From assembly GCA_963576735.1 (NCBI GenBank), contig OY755187.1:12524001-12588000 (forward strand): DNA of 64,000 nucleotides, read 5' to 3'. A program made the position numbers and the translations under genes. This stretch comes from Bedellia somnulentella (Eukaryota > Arthropoda > Insecta > Lepidoptera > Bedelliidae). Each line of letters opens with the position of its first letter. Within the stretch, counting starts at the first letter, position 1. Shown here piece by piece: positions 32,914 through 44,370 of the stretch. The notes under the pieces are model-generated. The model had not been told where the DNA came from. It worked only from the letters and a program-made list of their open reading frames with translations, and made no database searches.

Positions 32914-33560
32914 GTAATGTTATTTTTGTAAATTATAATCCCAGAAAAAAATATAAATCTGTCACTGCGAATGTTAAGTGTGACTATGTTTACTATACAA
33001 TGGCCCTACGTCAAGGCATCCATGGCTATGCGTTTATTTTATGGATGTCATTCTAGTAACAATTAATAAATTCACAATGTCAACAAATTTCAAACTGTGT
33101 TTTTAATGAGAACCTTTTACCCTTGCAGAAAGTAAATTATAGTGCACCGGATGCTCCCGGTCTCATAATGAAGTTTATTTAATATAATCAGACTTTAGCC
33201 TAACAGGAGAAAATAATAAAGAAAAGCAAAAATAATGCACATGCAAATTTCAAAAGGCACCATTCGCTTCCACTGTACTGAAGTTTTTGCATAACAAAGG
33301 ACTTGGTGATTTTATAAAAACTCGCAGCTGACACGAGCCGAGTCTCTATGGGCCACTGATTTTGATTATGCTGCTAGTTACAATGAAATTTACTGCCTTA
33401 ATATTCCGGCTTCACGATGGAATTAGCTGTTATTGGAAAATAAGTGAATTATTAAATCTGGTCTTGAAAACTGTAAAAAGTTTGCGTAAGACTTTTGAGT
33501 TAGTATGGAATACACGAATAACTCATTATATAAATAAAATCATTGATGATATACTAAAAA
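32914..33560 (+). repeat. Conserved segment, copy B counterpart of 16840-17510
   Basis: 33207-33460 is very close to 17140-17400 (AAAAGGCACCATTCGCTTCC, GACACGAGCCGAGTCTCTAT). No frame stays open across it on either strand. Confidence 0.65.
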
Positions 33561-33708
33561 CGGGTATTTAGGGTGTGAGAAACGTGGTAAAATAAAGGAC
33601 AATTGGTGTAATTTCTAAGCGATTGATGGGTGTAACTAGAAACTCACTATCAACCGCGATTAATTTTACAATCTTTTCCACACTATACTGACAAAAGTGA
33701 CCTAGCAA

Positions 33709-33756
33709 TTTTTAATTCTGAACCTATAGCTATCCCTTGCTGGGATTTTAGCCGAG
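33709..33756 (+). mobile_element. S1 SINE, tail scrap
   Basis: AATTCTGAACCTATAGCTAT, GCTGGGATTTTAGCCGAG. Confidence 0.4.
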
Positions 33757-34137
33757 AAAAAAAGGTAGGTGTAGGTAGGCACTAATGCCACTAAACTATA
33801 CCTGGGGTTGACAGTCAGATATGTCAAATAATTACTGCGTTGAAGACATGAATATTCCATTTTCAAGTGAGCCTCATGTCACTAATTCCGGTACTCGTAA
33901 CTAGTTCGGAATGTTTAATTACGCTGCATGTTAGAACAGTTAGACATTGAAATAGTGGAAATTATCTCGATGTAATAATTATGCTTTATTTTTAAACTAG
34001 CTTTTTGCCCCGCGACTTCGTCCGCGTGGACTTCATTTTTTGCATCCAGTTTACATAATACCAAAATACCGAAACACTATCTCAACTTCTGTTTTTTATA
34101 TTTATAATCCCGCGGGCATTGTAAATGACATAAAGGA

Positions 34138-34292
34138 CATTGAGGCTTTTTAAGTGATTGTTGGGCGATGCAGTTTGTGACCCATCACTAACAACCTTTA
34201 TTAACCTATCTTTTATCAATATATTTCCAAAATTGGATGAAGAATCTCCGAAGCTATGGCTACCCTTTTATGGAATTTATGGTTGTTAGCAT
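34138..34292 (+). mobile_element. S1 SINE, diverged, nested in H5
   Basis: GAGGCTTTTTAAGTGATTGT, TGGGCGATGCAGTTTG, ACCCATCACTAACAACC, TTTATGGTTGTTAGC. Confidence 0.7.
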
Positions 34293-34721
34293 ATATTCAT
34301 GAATGATTGATAGATGGATTTCATAAATTCAATCGCACCAAGTTTTATTATAAAATGTAAAAAAACTCTATATTAACTTTCATTTGCTATATCAACCCGT
34401 TAGGGGTTGAGTTCCAAAAATTCCTTTTTAATTGTTCATAAGAATCATGAAACAAATATACCAAGTTTTTATGTTCAGAAATAAGAATATCTTTAGTAAG
34501 TACAGATACGGATAGTAGTTTGGCGCTGCGGCGACGGCCCGGTGCTGCCCCCTACACTGACCGTTGGTGATAGTGGGAGAGCTTGCAGCGATTGCTCGGC
34601 AATATAGTGATGATTAGTGGTGGATCTCCTTCCAAAATAATCGCTAAATTGAAGGGATAGTGCTTGTTATTATTATATATAGTGTTATTTTAAGCTAACA
34701 AAACATTTTTTTACAAAAAGC

Positions 34722-34817
34722 TTGAATTACCTGAGATACGAACCCGGGACGATTGATTCATAATAGTTCTAATTAAATATTCATAGTAGTTAGTTATACC
34801 GCTACGCCACGGAGACG
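34722..34817 (-). tRNA. tRNA-like sequence or tRNA pseudogene
   Basis: Minus strand: box A-like TGGCGTAGCGGTA, box B-like GGTTCGTATCT, and end sequences CGTCTCCG and TCTCAGGTAA that pair poorly. The two boxes are about 60 nt apart, longer than in a normal tRNA. Probably a decayed tRNA-derived sequence. Confidence 0.35.
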
Positions 34818-35565
34818 TTACCGGGGCGGTGTCAATTTTTTATTACGCTTTATTTCATATTAGTCTTACTATTGATAAACAAATTTGTCATTTAAATTGA
34901 TGAAACCCCTTCATCATTCCAAAATGAACATTAACAAAGTGTCTGATGTGAATTCCATCGATGATAAAAATAATCGCTGCAATATTTTGAGCCATATATG
35001 AGTTAAGGTTTTTTGATGTTCCTATGAGAACTCTTGCGGATTCCTTAGTTTCAAGGAATCGTCGTCGTTTCATTTAGCTTCTAAATTTACATGTTAATAT
35101 TCGTTTGCAATATAAGTAGATGTAAAAAAAATGTATACGATGAAAAAATAGTACATCATCCCTCGGGAGTTCCTTATTTTTGGGGATCCATTACCGTACC
35201 ATTAAGCTTCTAAATTTTGATTTTTATATAAGTTTACAGTATTTTACGTTGTTTTAAACGATACACAGCGCCATCTCCAATGCATTTAGTAAGCAAACAA
35301 TATTTTTGATTTCCCATGGGAACATATTTTTTCCGGGATAAAAAGTACCCTATTATTTAATTTAGACTTCTAACTACACGTCTGAAAAATTTCAAAGCAA
35401 TCGGTTCAGTATTTACGGCGTGAAAGCGGAACAAACAAACAAACAAACTCACTTTCCCATTTATAATATTAGTATGGATGACTAATCGAAGATGTTTGTA
35501 GCCAAACCTTTGTGTATTTACTGTATTATTTGTTACCGAAAATACTTATAAAGTTTAGGATCGGC

Positions 35566-35793
35566 TGCTGTGTAGTATTAGCTTAGAATAGCACTACCCC
35601 GTTTTTTATCGTATGTTTACGTAAGAGGCGACTAAGGGTATTGGGGCTTTTTAAGGGATTCTTGGGCGATGCGGTTGGAGACCCATCACCAAAAACCTTT
35701 ATTTTACCATCTTTTTCCCACGCAACTTCCAAAAGTGGCTAAGGAATTTCTTAATCCTCAGTTATGGCTACCTCTTTTAGAGATTGAAAGCCA
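35566..35793 (+). mobile_element. S1 SINE, nearly full length
   Basis: GCTGTGTAGTATTAGCTTAG through GGCGATGCGGTTGGAGACCC to GAGATTGAAAGCCATA. Confidence 0.88.
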
Positions 35794-36485
35794 TATTTTA
35801 ATCCGATCTCCGTTATTAATGAATCGACGTATTATTTTCTAAACTGTAAGACACTACTCAAGTCTACTCCAATGGGAACAAATATGTAACAATATCATTG
35901 CAGTGTTGAAGTTTCGCACTCCTCATTTGCGCTGAAAGCAACACAGAGAGATTAAAGCTAAGATAAGCTGGTTGGAATTACTCAGATCAATTAGGATTAT
36001 TGCCGCTCAGACCAAACTCTGTTTGCCCGGGTTTATTTATCACGTGACGAGGTTCGATCGTTATTGCTCTTCCTCATACTCATTGATTACGCGGGAGCAT
36101 ATTTCTGAAAGGTTAGCAGAGGTACTAATTAAATTTAGAAAACACGAACTTATTAATCGAAAGAAAACGTTTTTAAGTCTATACATATAAAACCACAATT
36201 TTCAGCATAAATTTAGGCTACATAATCATTTGCTGAATATTATCACTAGGAAGTGATATTCCATTATTCTTCCTCGACAGTAATGGTAACAAGAACTAAA
36301 GTTACTATTGTAAACAAAACTCAACAACTGCTTTCAAAGGAAATGAAGTTGGGAATTTCCAATTCGCATAAATTTGAGTTAATTACGTTTTGATACGAAC
36401 CGAGTAAATAATAGTGGTAATTAACCGATGAAATATTATACAAGATTATCCCTACTGTAGTTTTCATGTTTATAATTCATGATGC
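35794..36485. other. Unannotated stretch
   Basis: One 72-codon ORF (35972-36190) without recognisable features; otherwise nothing seen. Confidence 0.4.
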
Positions 36486-36693
36486 TTCGCCGTGTAGTGG
36501 CGGCTTAGAATGTCACTACCTCTTTCTACCCATGGGTGTCAAAAGAGGCGACTAAGGGTGCGGGCTGTTGCGGTTGCAGACCCATCACCATCGATAATGG
36601 ATTTCTACCATCTTGTCCCCTATGAACTTCCAAATGTACTCCGGCTGGCTACCCCTTTTTGGGATATATGGCCGTGAGTATATGTATGTATGG
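36486..36693 (+). mobile_element. S1 SINE with short internal deletions
   Basis: GCCGTGTAGTGGCGGCTTAG ... GGCCGTGAGTATATGTATGT; parts of the middle are missing (GGGTGCGGGCTGTTGCGG). Confidence 0.88.
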
Positions 36694-37462
36694 ATGCACT
36701 TTGTAAATACGATTGATCATTTGTTTTTTATGGAATTTCTGATTCTGAAGCTCTGTTTACCCCTTTTTAGTATTTGTAATATGCAGGTATTAAGTAATGA
36801 CACTATTTATAATTCAAGAGCTTGTTTCACAATATGAATTGTGATGGAAAATATAATTTACAATATAACATATTTTTTGGAGAATGGAAAATTAAAAGAT
36901 TATGCTAGATTTTTCTGTAAAATTGTTTTTTTTTATTTTAAAAAATAATTCATGTGTGTAGAAGTTAAACTATTCATAAAATTAAAAGTACGAGAACGAA
37001 AGGTTTTTGCATACTGTACTGTCAACATAAATGAAAACCTCGACTATCGATCAATAATGAACAATGGCATTGGCATGAACACAAAGGTACTACATGAATT
37101 ATTTACACCAGAATGTAAGGGTATCAAATCAGTACGAAAATTAAAACATTTTGTTCAATGAATTGGGGAAATGAAATCCGGCCTTTGTAGTTTAATTACA
37201 GCAATCTGGGTGGTCTGCGCTTCGATTCATTTATTTGATATTACCCAATCACTCGATTACCCGAAAATATTGATTATTTTATGCTTAGGAGGGCTTGATT
37301 GGCTTTCGGTCAGGACTACTATCTCTATTGACTATCAGGGTAGTAAGGAGTCAATGTCTGCCGCATTAGACATATTGTATGAACTGGGAACTACGAAGCG
37401 CTGAGCCAGCCTACTTAGCGACTGCTAGTCGAGGTTAAGATTTAATATGACATCATACCTAC
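36694..37462. other. Unannotated stretch with two small ORFs
   Basis: ORFs at 36952-37161 and 37171-37404 follow each other 9 nt apart. The second begins with a hydrophobic stretch (LITAIWVVCASIHLF). I recognise neither and have no evidence that they are expressed. Confidence 0.3.
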
Positions 37463-37700
37463 GCGATTAGTTCCCATTAGGGAGGTAGAGACTGTCGATA
37501 GCCATTTTGTACGATATATAGACGAGTAAACCTTTCGAGTTTCGTCAACATTTATCAATGTTTTCATATATGCTCTTTTTTATTCTTCGCACTTTACTTA
37601 CACTCACCTTTTACATTTGCTCTATATATTTATTTCAATAATATACAATAATCTATCCTCTCTATGTGCCAAAACCATCTTAGCTTTGATTTTTCTACCT
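37463..37700 (-). mobile_element. RTE retrotransposon, 3' fragment
   Basis: Reverse complement of the RTE end from TTAGTTCCCATTAGGGAGGT to CTATGTGCCAAAACCATCTT, with frameshifts. Confidence 0.8.
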
Positions 37701-37710
37701 TGTCTATTTA

Positions 37711-37826
37711 TGTCTACCATCTTGTCCCCTATCAATTTCCAATGTGGTTGAAGAGTTTCTAATTCTTAAGCTCTAGTTACCCCTTTTTCGGATTTATGGC
37801 CGTGAGTATATTTTTATATGTATGTG
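37711..37826 (+). mobile_element. S1 SINE, 3' half
   Basis: TACCATCTTGTCCCCTATCA, AATGTGGTTGAAGAGTTTCT, GGATTTATGGCCGTGAGTAT. Confidence 0.8.
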
Positions 37827-38295
37827 TTATGTATTTGTTTAATAGGAATAATTTCATGATACTTCTAAATCAAGTATTTAAATGAAATACTCGTATAAAG
37901 TCGGCAGTAATTTTCTAGATCAATAAGTAAGCCGCGCCGCTCGACTGCGCGAAGGCAATTTAACACGTCAGTTCATACGCAAACACAACATCACATTCAA
38001 TTAAAGCTAATTCTTGGAAAATATGCGAGTTTCAGAATATATTTTGTGATTCTTTCAAATAAATATTTTCTTACAAATAATTTCTCCTGATAGGAAAGAA
38101 TACGCTTTAATACACACACAAAAACATCAGAATAATTAGTTTCTCAACCACTTATACCTCGGAATTTTTGGAGGATATCACTTGAAAATGATTTGTTTGG
38201 ACAGCTATGGGATAGATTGGATAGGATACTATTTGCCATGAGGCAAAAATTGAACATGAATAATTCAATGCTTAAATCTTAAACGTCCGAGAGTC
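37827..38295. other. Unannotated stretch
   Basis: No gene or repeat recognised. Confidence 0.4.
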
Positions 38296-38298
38296 TAA

Positions 38299-38436
38299 CG
38301 CCCGATTTCTGAATTGAGTATTCAAGCTGAGAACGACTTAAGTATCGTTTTGTCTCATTCAGTTGTTTAGATTTCAATGCGACAGAACGATACTTAAGTT
38401 GTTCTCAGCTGGAATACTCAATTCAGAAATCGGTCG
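38299..38436. mobile_element. Foldback MITE with TAA duplication (Harbinger-like)
   Basis: Arms of about 55 bp (38299-38354 and 38381-38436) starting CGCCCGATTTCTGAATTG and ending CAATTCAGAAATCGGTCG, TAA on both sides (38296-38298, 38437-38439). Too short to code. Confidence 0.82.
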
Positions 38437-38439
38437 TAA

Positions 38440-39436
38440 AGAATGTAGCTAGTTATGCCGCTTTAAACCTTGACTTCTAAGATAGGTTCGATAAGATAGG
38501 TCCTATTTCATTTAATCGTACTCAATTAAGTAGACAGATAATGACAAACGGAGGAAACACTGGTTAGATAGTAAATGTAGAAAATTTGCATTTTTTTTTC
38601 GTAATTTCATATCATTGTTTGTTTTTTCAATCAAAGTAAATTTACGCCAAGAAACGTTTAATTTATTTTCATAATTACCCAAACGGTTAATTTATTGGTT
38701 AACTAAACTTATTACTAAAGTCAAGCTCTATTAGGTTTTCAAGTTATAGGAATATGCAGTTAAATATTTTAAGGTCTATTTTTATCAAAATCTAACTCAC
38801 TTATATAAGAGTACCATGTTTGTTAAGGGTTCCCAAGAGGGTTCATTTTTGTAGTCTTTGTAAAACTTAACTTTATGTTTTTTAAATTGTGTCGTTGAAT
38901 GTGATAAAATTGGTTAAAAATGATGTTTTAAAACGTTGACCACCATGACGGACACCATAAGCCCGACAGTACAGTTTCCCCAGAGGCCATAGCAAATAAT
39001 TTAAAAGTTGAAAATGGTCACTTATTTGCACTTCGAACATTTTGACAACCACATTTTGAAAAGTTCAGAGTTTATAAGTCTTTTCATTTTTTTTATCCCA
39101 AGTTTCCAAATAGTACGGAAAGGCCGCGCCGGTCACCTGCTATAGGAAATGTATCAAAAAGCTGTCTGTCGGCGGCATAAAGACGTCTAAAATGATCGAG
39201 GATATGCAAACAAACGGTGTCCGACGCGGCCCCTGGGACCTAACGTGATGGTGGTCACGTGGTGCCCGCCACGGCCCAAGGGACTGAACATGGTTTTTAG
39301 TATGGCGTTCAACGTGTTAAAATAATAACCTTTCTACATGTTCTAATTTTATAAAAACGTAATAATGTACGATGGCATTACATTGAGATTAATACATTTT
39401 GGATAATTTAACGATAAAAATTGGATATCCAGTTTT
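38440..39436. other. Unannotated stretch
   Basis: A GC-richer patch at 39119-39295 (GGCCGCGCCGGTCACCTGC, CACGGCCCAAGGGACTGAAC) stands out from AT-rich surroundings. No ORF of note; possibly an old mobile element. Confidence 0.4.
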
Positions 39437-39480
39437 CTTATTTTATATACATACATACATACATACATATTCTCACGCCG

Positions 39481-41160
39481 TTAGTTCCCATTGGGATAGG
39501 CAGAGACTATCGATCGCCACTTTGTACGATCCTGGCAAACCTCTCTGGCTTCGTTTACATCCATCAATCTTTTCATACATGCTCTTTTATTCTTCATACT
39601 GCGGACACCTGCCTTTTTGAGCACATTTTCTATTTGATCCAAATGTGTCCTCCGAGGTCGTCCTCTACTAACATTACCTTCCACATTGGCTCTATATATC
39701 TCTTTCACCAATTTACTGTCATCCATCCTCTCTATGTGCCCAAACCATCTCAACATTCCTTTTTCTATCTTTCTTACAATATCATCTTTTACACCACACC
39801 TTTCACAAATCACGTCATTCCTCACACGATCACATAACCTTACATTACACACTTTTCTGAGGGATCTCATTTCTACTGCATTCACTCTACTTTCATGCTT
39901 CTTCTGCCACACCCAACATTCACTGCCATACGTAAGCGTAGGAACGAGGACAGCATCATGCACAGCCATTCGGGCCTTTTCAGACACCGACTGACTAGAC
40001 ATTAGACTATCCAGTGCTCCATTTACCGCATTACCCTTTTTTACTCTTCTCTCGATATCTTCATCACACTTTCCATCCCTAGTAAACAAACTTCCCAAAT
40101 ATACAAACTCTTTCACTTGTTCCACTTTCTTACCATTAATCTCAATCACGCATTCGGTCATATTCACCTCTCTCTCAAAAACCATAGTTTTTGTTTTATC
40201 CACATTCACCCTCATTCCCTTTTTTTCAAAAGACGCACATGCAATATTCATCATCTCTTGCAGCTCTTCCACCGATGATGCAAGTAGCACTTGATCGTCG
40301 GCATATAAGAGGCATTTAATGATGAATCCACCCATTCTCAATCCATAATCACTTTCACGCAACTCTGTTAAACAGTCATCCATGAACAAATTGAAGAGCC
40401 ACGGGGAAGCTACACAACCCTGTCGGACACCCCGAGAGATCCCGAACCAGTCAGTATTTTCCCCGTTTACTCTCACACATGCACTGGAATCCTCATAGAG
40501 TGATACCAGTGCACGTATAAGTCGACTCTCCAAACCGAACTTGGATAACACCTCCCATAAACACTTTCTTACCACCCTATCATACGCCTTCTCTAAATCA
40601 ATGAAGGAGCAATACACCTTTCGGTTCTTAGATAAGAACTTTTCGGTGATGCTCCTTAAAGAGAAGATTTGGTCCATACATCCCATTCCCTTTCTAAATC
40701 CTGCTTGCACATCCCAAATTTTATCATCCGTTTCATTCATCACTCTTTCAATCAAAACCTTTGCATACAATTTACCGACAATGCTGAGTAGGCTGATTCC
40801 ACGGTAGTTTCTAGCCTCCTGGTGTGACCCCTTTCCTTTATATAAAGGCACAATTACCGCTTTGCACCAGTCTTGTGGCACTTTGCCACTCGACCAGCAT
40901 TTTTGGAAAAGGAAGTACAACCAGGAAGCCACCACCCCTTTACCAGCCCTCAGCATTTCAGTGTTTATCCTGTCATACCCTGCCGCTTTCCCTAGTTTCA
41001 TACTTTTCATTGCTTTCATTATTTCTTCCATACTGATCTCACTGTCACTAAAGTCACCCATAACGTCGTTCCAATCAACATTACTGCCGATTGGCGAAGA
41101 AATGGATGTATCCTCTTTTTCAAAGAGTCCCTCAAAATATTTCTTCCATACTCGCCTTAC
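39481..41160 (-). pseudogene. RTE reverse transcriptase domain
   Basis: Open for about 550 codons to TAA at 39481. Contains the polymerase palm motifs: FIDLEKAYDRV (motif A), GVRQGCVASPWLFNLFMDD (motif B) and the catalytic YADDQVLL (motif C), preceded by LYKGKGSHQEARNYRGISLL. The C-terminal part (RWFGHIERMD, GRPRRTHLDQIENVLKKAG, KRLMDVNEAREVCQDRTKWR) is the piece found repeatedly as dead fragments elsewhere in the window. The methionine at 41061 is internal; the frame is open upstream to the frameshift shared with the endonuclease ORF. Confidence 0.93.
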
Positions 41161-42589
41161 TTATGCTACTTTCATCCGTCGCCAATTCACCCTGTTCATC
41201 TCTCACAACATTCACTCTCGTGTTTTGGGAAACTCCCTTTTCTTTCCGGATATATTTCCATTTCCAGAACAACTTTTGGTTATTCCGGAAATTATCGGAG
41301 AGTTTCCTCTCACACCATTCTATCAGATCACGCTTTTTCTTTTCTATTTTCTTCTTAACCTTATTCTTAACTCTCTTATATTCATCTTCACTATTCTTCA
41401 CTACATCACCTGTTACTCTCGCATCCATTCGTTTACTAGCTTTAATCGCTAGTAAATCTAACCAAGCTTTCTTCTTATCTCCAACTGCCTCTTTCACATC
41501 TTTATCCCACCAACTTGTTGGTGGTCTATTTGTTCTTTTACTCAATCCACATACTTCCGTCGCACATTCAACCATTGATGATTTGAGCACATCCCATACT
41601 TCTTCTATTTCCAATTCATTCTTCATCTCCACGCAACTTTGCCCGTCGTCCAATTTCTTCATATATTCATCTCTAATATTTTCATCCTCTTCCAATTTCT
41701 CCACTTTTACTCTCGCAAATTCAGTTGTCGACTCTTTGGCCCTGTGACGCCAACGCGTGCACAGTCCCCTCAATCGTGATATCACGAGAAAGTGGTCTGT
41801 GCCAACGTTAATGCCCCTATGGACTCTGGTGTCAACAACCTTTGCTCTTAGCCTTTCATCCACTATCACAAAATCTATCATACTTCTCTCGCTTCTTCTC
41901 TGTCTAGTATACATATGGATATCTTTGTGTTCAAACAACGTGTTCGTAACACAAAGATTCCTCTCCAAACATACATCAATCACTTTCTCACCATTCTCGT
42001 TCACTCTTTTATCACCAAACTTTCCTAAAACTCTTTCACAACCGTTGCGTGACACACCAACCCAACCATTAAAATCTCCTAACATAACAATTTTCTCATT
42101 TTCATCACACCTATTCGAAACATCGTCTAACAGATTCCAAAACTCCTCCCTCTCGGATAGTGATCTGGACATGTCCGGAGCATACACGCAAATTAAGCGC
42201 ATCCGGACAAGCCCTACCTTCACCTTTATCCATAGGAGCCTTGGACTCACACACGCATAATCTTTCATGCACTTAGCCATCCTTTCAGATATCAGAAGTC
42301 CCACGCCTTGGCAAGCTCTGTCACTCTCGGCAACTCCCGACCAGATAGCTGTAAATGGGCCAAGTTGTGAAACCTCTTTTTCCTTGCGCTTCGTTTCATT
42401 TACACACAGAAAATCTAGTTTTCTTTCTTCCATAATCAAACATACTTCATCTAATTTTTCATGCATCCCTCCACACACATTCATCGTACCAAAGCGGGTC
42501 TCTTTAGCCCACTTTTCGCCCCGCGAGGAACGTGATAGGTGGCGAGCCATATCGCCGCCATCGTGTTTAATTTTTGTTACGAAACACAT
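41132..42589 (-). pseudogene. RTE apurinic-type endonuclease domain and linker
   Basis: 485 codons starting MCFVTKIKHDGGDMARHLSR. Endonuclease/exonuclease/phosphatase signatures are complete: TMNVCGG (N), CVNETKRK (E), MLGDFNGWVG (D-x-N), IDFVIVDE and TDHFLVISR (D-H). These residues nick target DNA to prime reverse transcription. The frame ends SMEEIF-stop; the polymerase frame opens one base away at the same place, so a single indel around 41135-41160 broke an originally continuous protein. Confidence 0.92.
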
Positions 42590-42860
42590 TTGGACCCCAC
42601 GAAAAGCAAGGGAAGTAAACTGTCCGCCTAGCCAGAGCCCCGCTTGACTAGGTAAGGTTATTTAGTACCCGGAGTTCACCAGGCTCCGGGACGGCGGCAC
42701 GCGAACGACCAGGCTCACCCCTGGCCACGCATCCCTCGGCACGGCAGACCTTGGATTGGTGTAGGGGCGAAGATGAAAAAGCCCTTTTCCCTTAGTCGAC
42801 TTCTACGACACCCACGGGAAGAGATGGGGTAGTGCTATTCTATGCCTACACTACACAGCG
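42590..42860 (-). promoter_or_regulatory. RTE 5' leader, beginning with the S1 head
   Basis: GC-rich leader. The outermost 85 nt (GCTGTGTAGTGTAGGC, TAGAATAGCACTACCCCATC, CGTGGGTGTCGTAGAAGTCG) match S1 SINEs; beyond CTTTTTC the two diverge. Presumably carries the internal promoter of the element (inference). Confidence 0.8.
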
Positions 42861-42923
42861 CTTATTTTATATAATAGTTATTCAATAACACAGCGCTTAT
42901 TTTATATAATAGTTATTCAATCA
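42854..42923. repeat. 35-bp tandem duplication at the RTE 5' junction
   Basis: CACAGCGCTTATTTTATATA... occurs twice with period 35, so it includes the last bases of the element and arose after insertion. Confidence 0.85.
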
Positions 42924-43271
42924 AACTAGAATTAGTGCATTTCGAGGTTCTCGTGTTTATTCCATTAATTCATACTGAATTAGAGTGTAATAGCCTAGGG
43001 ATGCCCTTAAGCTTAAATTTTTAATGTACTTTTTATCATTATGTATATGTAAAACCCTTTCAAAAGCCTTCACACAAAAATAGAACCCCGAAAATATGTT
43101 GACCGACCGTGCAACGGAAGGGTCAACAAAAGCTTAAAAATCCCAAACGACACTCGAACCCGGCATTGATTGATTACGACCCGAATAATGTATGCGGGCT
43201 CTTTCAATCAACATCATAATATCAGCGATTCGAAATCACCGGTTTTTGTCTAAAGCCTCTGCCAACGTGAT

Positions 43272-43655
43272 AATATACTATGGAATTTCTGAGGCTTTGC
43301 ACAGTTTATATAATAAGGGAATGTGATTGCCTATGTTAGTCAGAATAAACGAAGTTTTGTTTTGGAGAAAGAATATATTAAATCGGTTTATTTGATCTGG
43401 ATTACAAATTTAACTACGTCATAACATGCTTTTAATTTTCTAGAATATTTTTTATAGTATTGAAATATACTATGGAATTTCTTAGGCTTTGCACAGTTTA
43501 AATAATACGGGAATGTGATTGCCTATGTTAGTCAGAATAAACGAAGTTTTGTTTTGGAGAAAGAATATATTAAATCGTTTTATTTGATCTGGATTACAAA
43601 TTTTACTACGTCATAACATGCTTTTAATTTTCTAGTATATTTTTTATAGTATTGA
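43272..43655. repeat. Tandem dimer of a 192-bp unit
   Basis: AATATACTATGGAATTTCT starts at 43272 and 43464; the two units differ at only a handful of positions. No ORF. Function unknown. Confidence 0.9.
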
Positions 43656-44063
43656 AGTGTCAGCTTAGAATAGTACTATCAAATTATTTGTTTATTTATA
43701 CATCTTTAAAAATACTTTTTATACACCAAACCAAGAAACCAACTAAAGGACCAAGTAAAACGGTTATCTCTTGCTTAGGTAGGTGTTACCAAGGCAGTCC
43801 AAATAGACCGGAGTCTGAGCTAGGACCAACCATCACTTTCATTTTCCGTGGATGTTCGTAAAAAGCGACTATGGGTACTCGTATTGGGACTTTTTAAATG
43901 ATATTTGGGCGATGCGGTTGGAGATCCATCACCAAAACATTTGCTTTACAATCTTTTTGCCACTCAACTGTGTAAGTACACCCAATAGTGGCTGAGTAAT
44001 TTAATTATTCCGAAGCTCTGGCTTCTCCGTTTAGGGATGTTTAGCCGTGAGTATATGAATGTA
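43656..44063 (+). mobile_element. S1 SINE interrupted by about 160 bp
   Basis: Head GTCAGCTTAGAATAGTACTA at 43658, then foreign sequence 43682-43840 (ACCAAACCAAGAAACCAACT, GGTGTTACCAAGGCAGTCCA), then S1 resumes GTGGATGTTCGTAAAAAGCG to GCCGTGAGTATATGAATGTA. Confidence 0.82.
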
Positions 44064-44214
44064 AAGATGAAAGATGAAGTATATGAAAAATGTATGCAGA
44101 AATAACATGTATTGAATATCATCGCGCTACGTAAGATATGTCATCTGTAATTGAATATGTCAGTGAAATAAGAGAAAAATACATACGCGGGCTATAATAA
44201 AAAAAATAGACATA

Positions 44215-44285
44215 CGACACATATATGCTGTAGGCGGTTGATATAGATCACTACTTTGTACGATCCAGGCAAACTTTACGAGCTT
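44215..44285 (-). mobile_element. RTE retrotransposon, short fragment
   Basis: GATCACTACTTTGTACGATC, CAGGCAAACTTTACGAGCTT match the RTE end; tail missing. Confidence 0.6.
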
Positions 44286-44370
44286 CATTAGCTGACTTAT
44301 TTATAACTTAAATACACTTAGAAAAAATATGTTAATTTTACGTAATAACTGTTATGTTAATATTTACATA

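Larger units (their letters stand above)
21735..33560 (+). repeat. Segmental duplication, copy B
   Basis: Direct counterpart of copy A (366-17510); anchors listed there. Copy-specific insertions are the LTR retrotransposon, a LINE tail, a Harbinger-like element, an S3 retroposon, S1 fragments and a 450-bp terminal-repeat element. Confidence 0.85.
33997..35478 (-). mobile_element. Helitron-like element H5 (TCCATACTAAT family)
   Basis: Minus strand begins TCCATACTAATATTATAAAT and ends CGCGGACGAAGTCGCGGGGC ... CTAG, with an inverted-repeat hairpin just before the 3' CTAG and insertion between A and T. A GTTTG microsatellite lies near the 5' end. An S1 remnant (34138-34292) and a tRNA-like stretch (34722-34817) are inside. 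No rolling-circle replicase is seen. Confidence 0.72.
39450..42860 (-). mobile_element. Full-length RTE-type non-LTR retrotransposon
   Basis: Complete unit of 3.4 kb bounded by a perfect 13-bp duplication CTTATTTTATATA (39437-39449 and 42861-42873). On the minus strand: a 5' region whose first ~85 nt equal the S1 SINE head (42860-42776), a GC-rich leader, endonuclease, reverse transcriptase, a 3' UTR of only ~30 nt (GGCGTGAGAATATG) and a TATG microsatellite tail. RTE elements characteristically have one ORF, apurinic-type endonuclease, very short 3' UTR and simple-repeat tails. One frameshift near 41135-41160 separates the two domains. Confidence 0.92.

Noticed and set aside
37171..37404. 77-codon ORF with a signal-peptide-like start
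   Set aside because: No homology recognised, no splice or promoter evidence, and preceded by another chance-like ORF; kept only as a note on the stretch.
39686..42647. Several plus-strand ORFs of 70-218 codons opposite the RTE element
   Set aside because: They are antisense shadows of the RTE endonuclease and reverse transcriptase.
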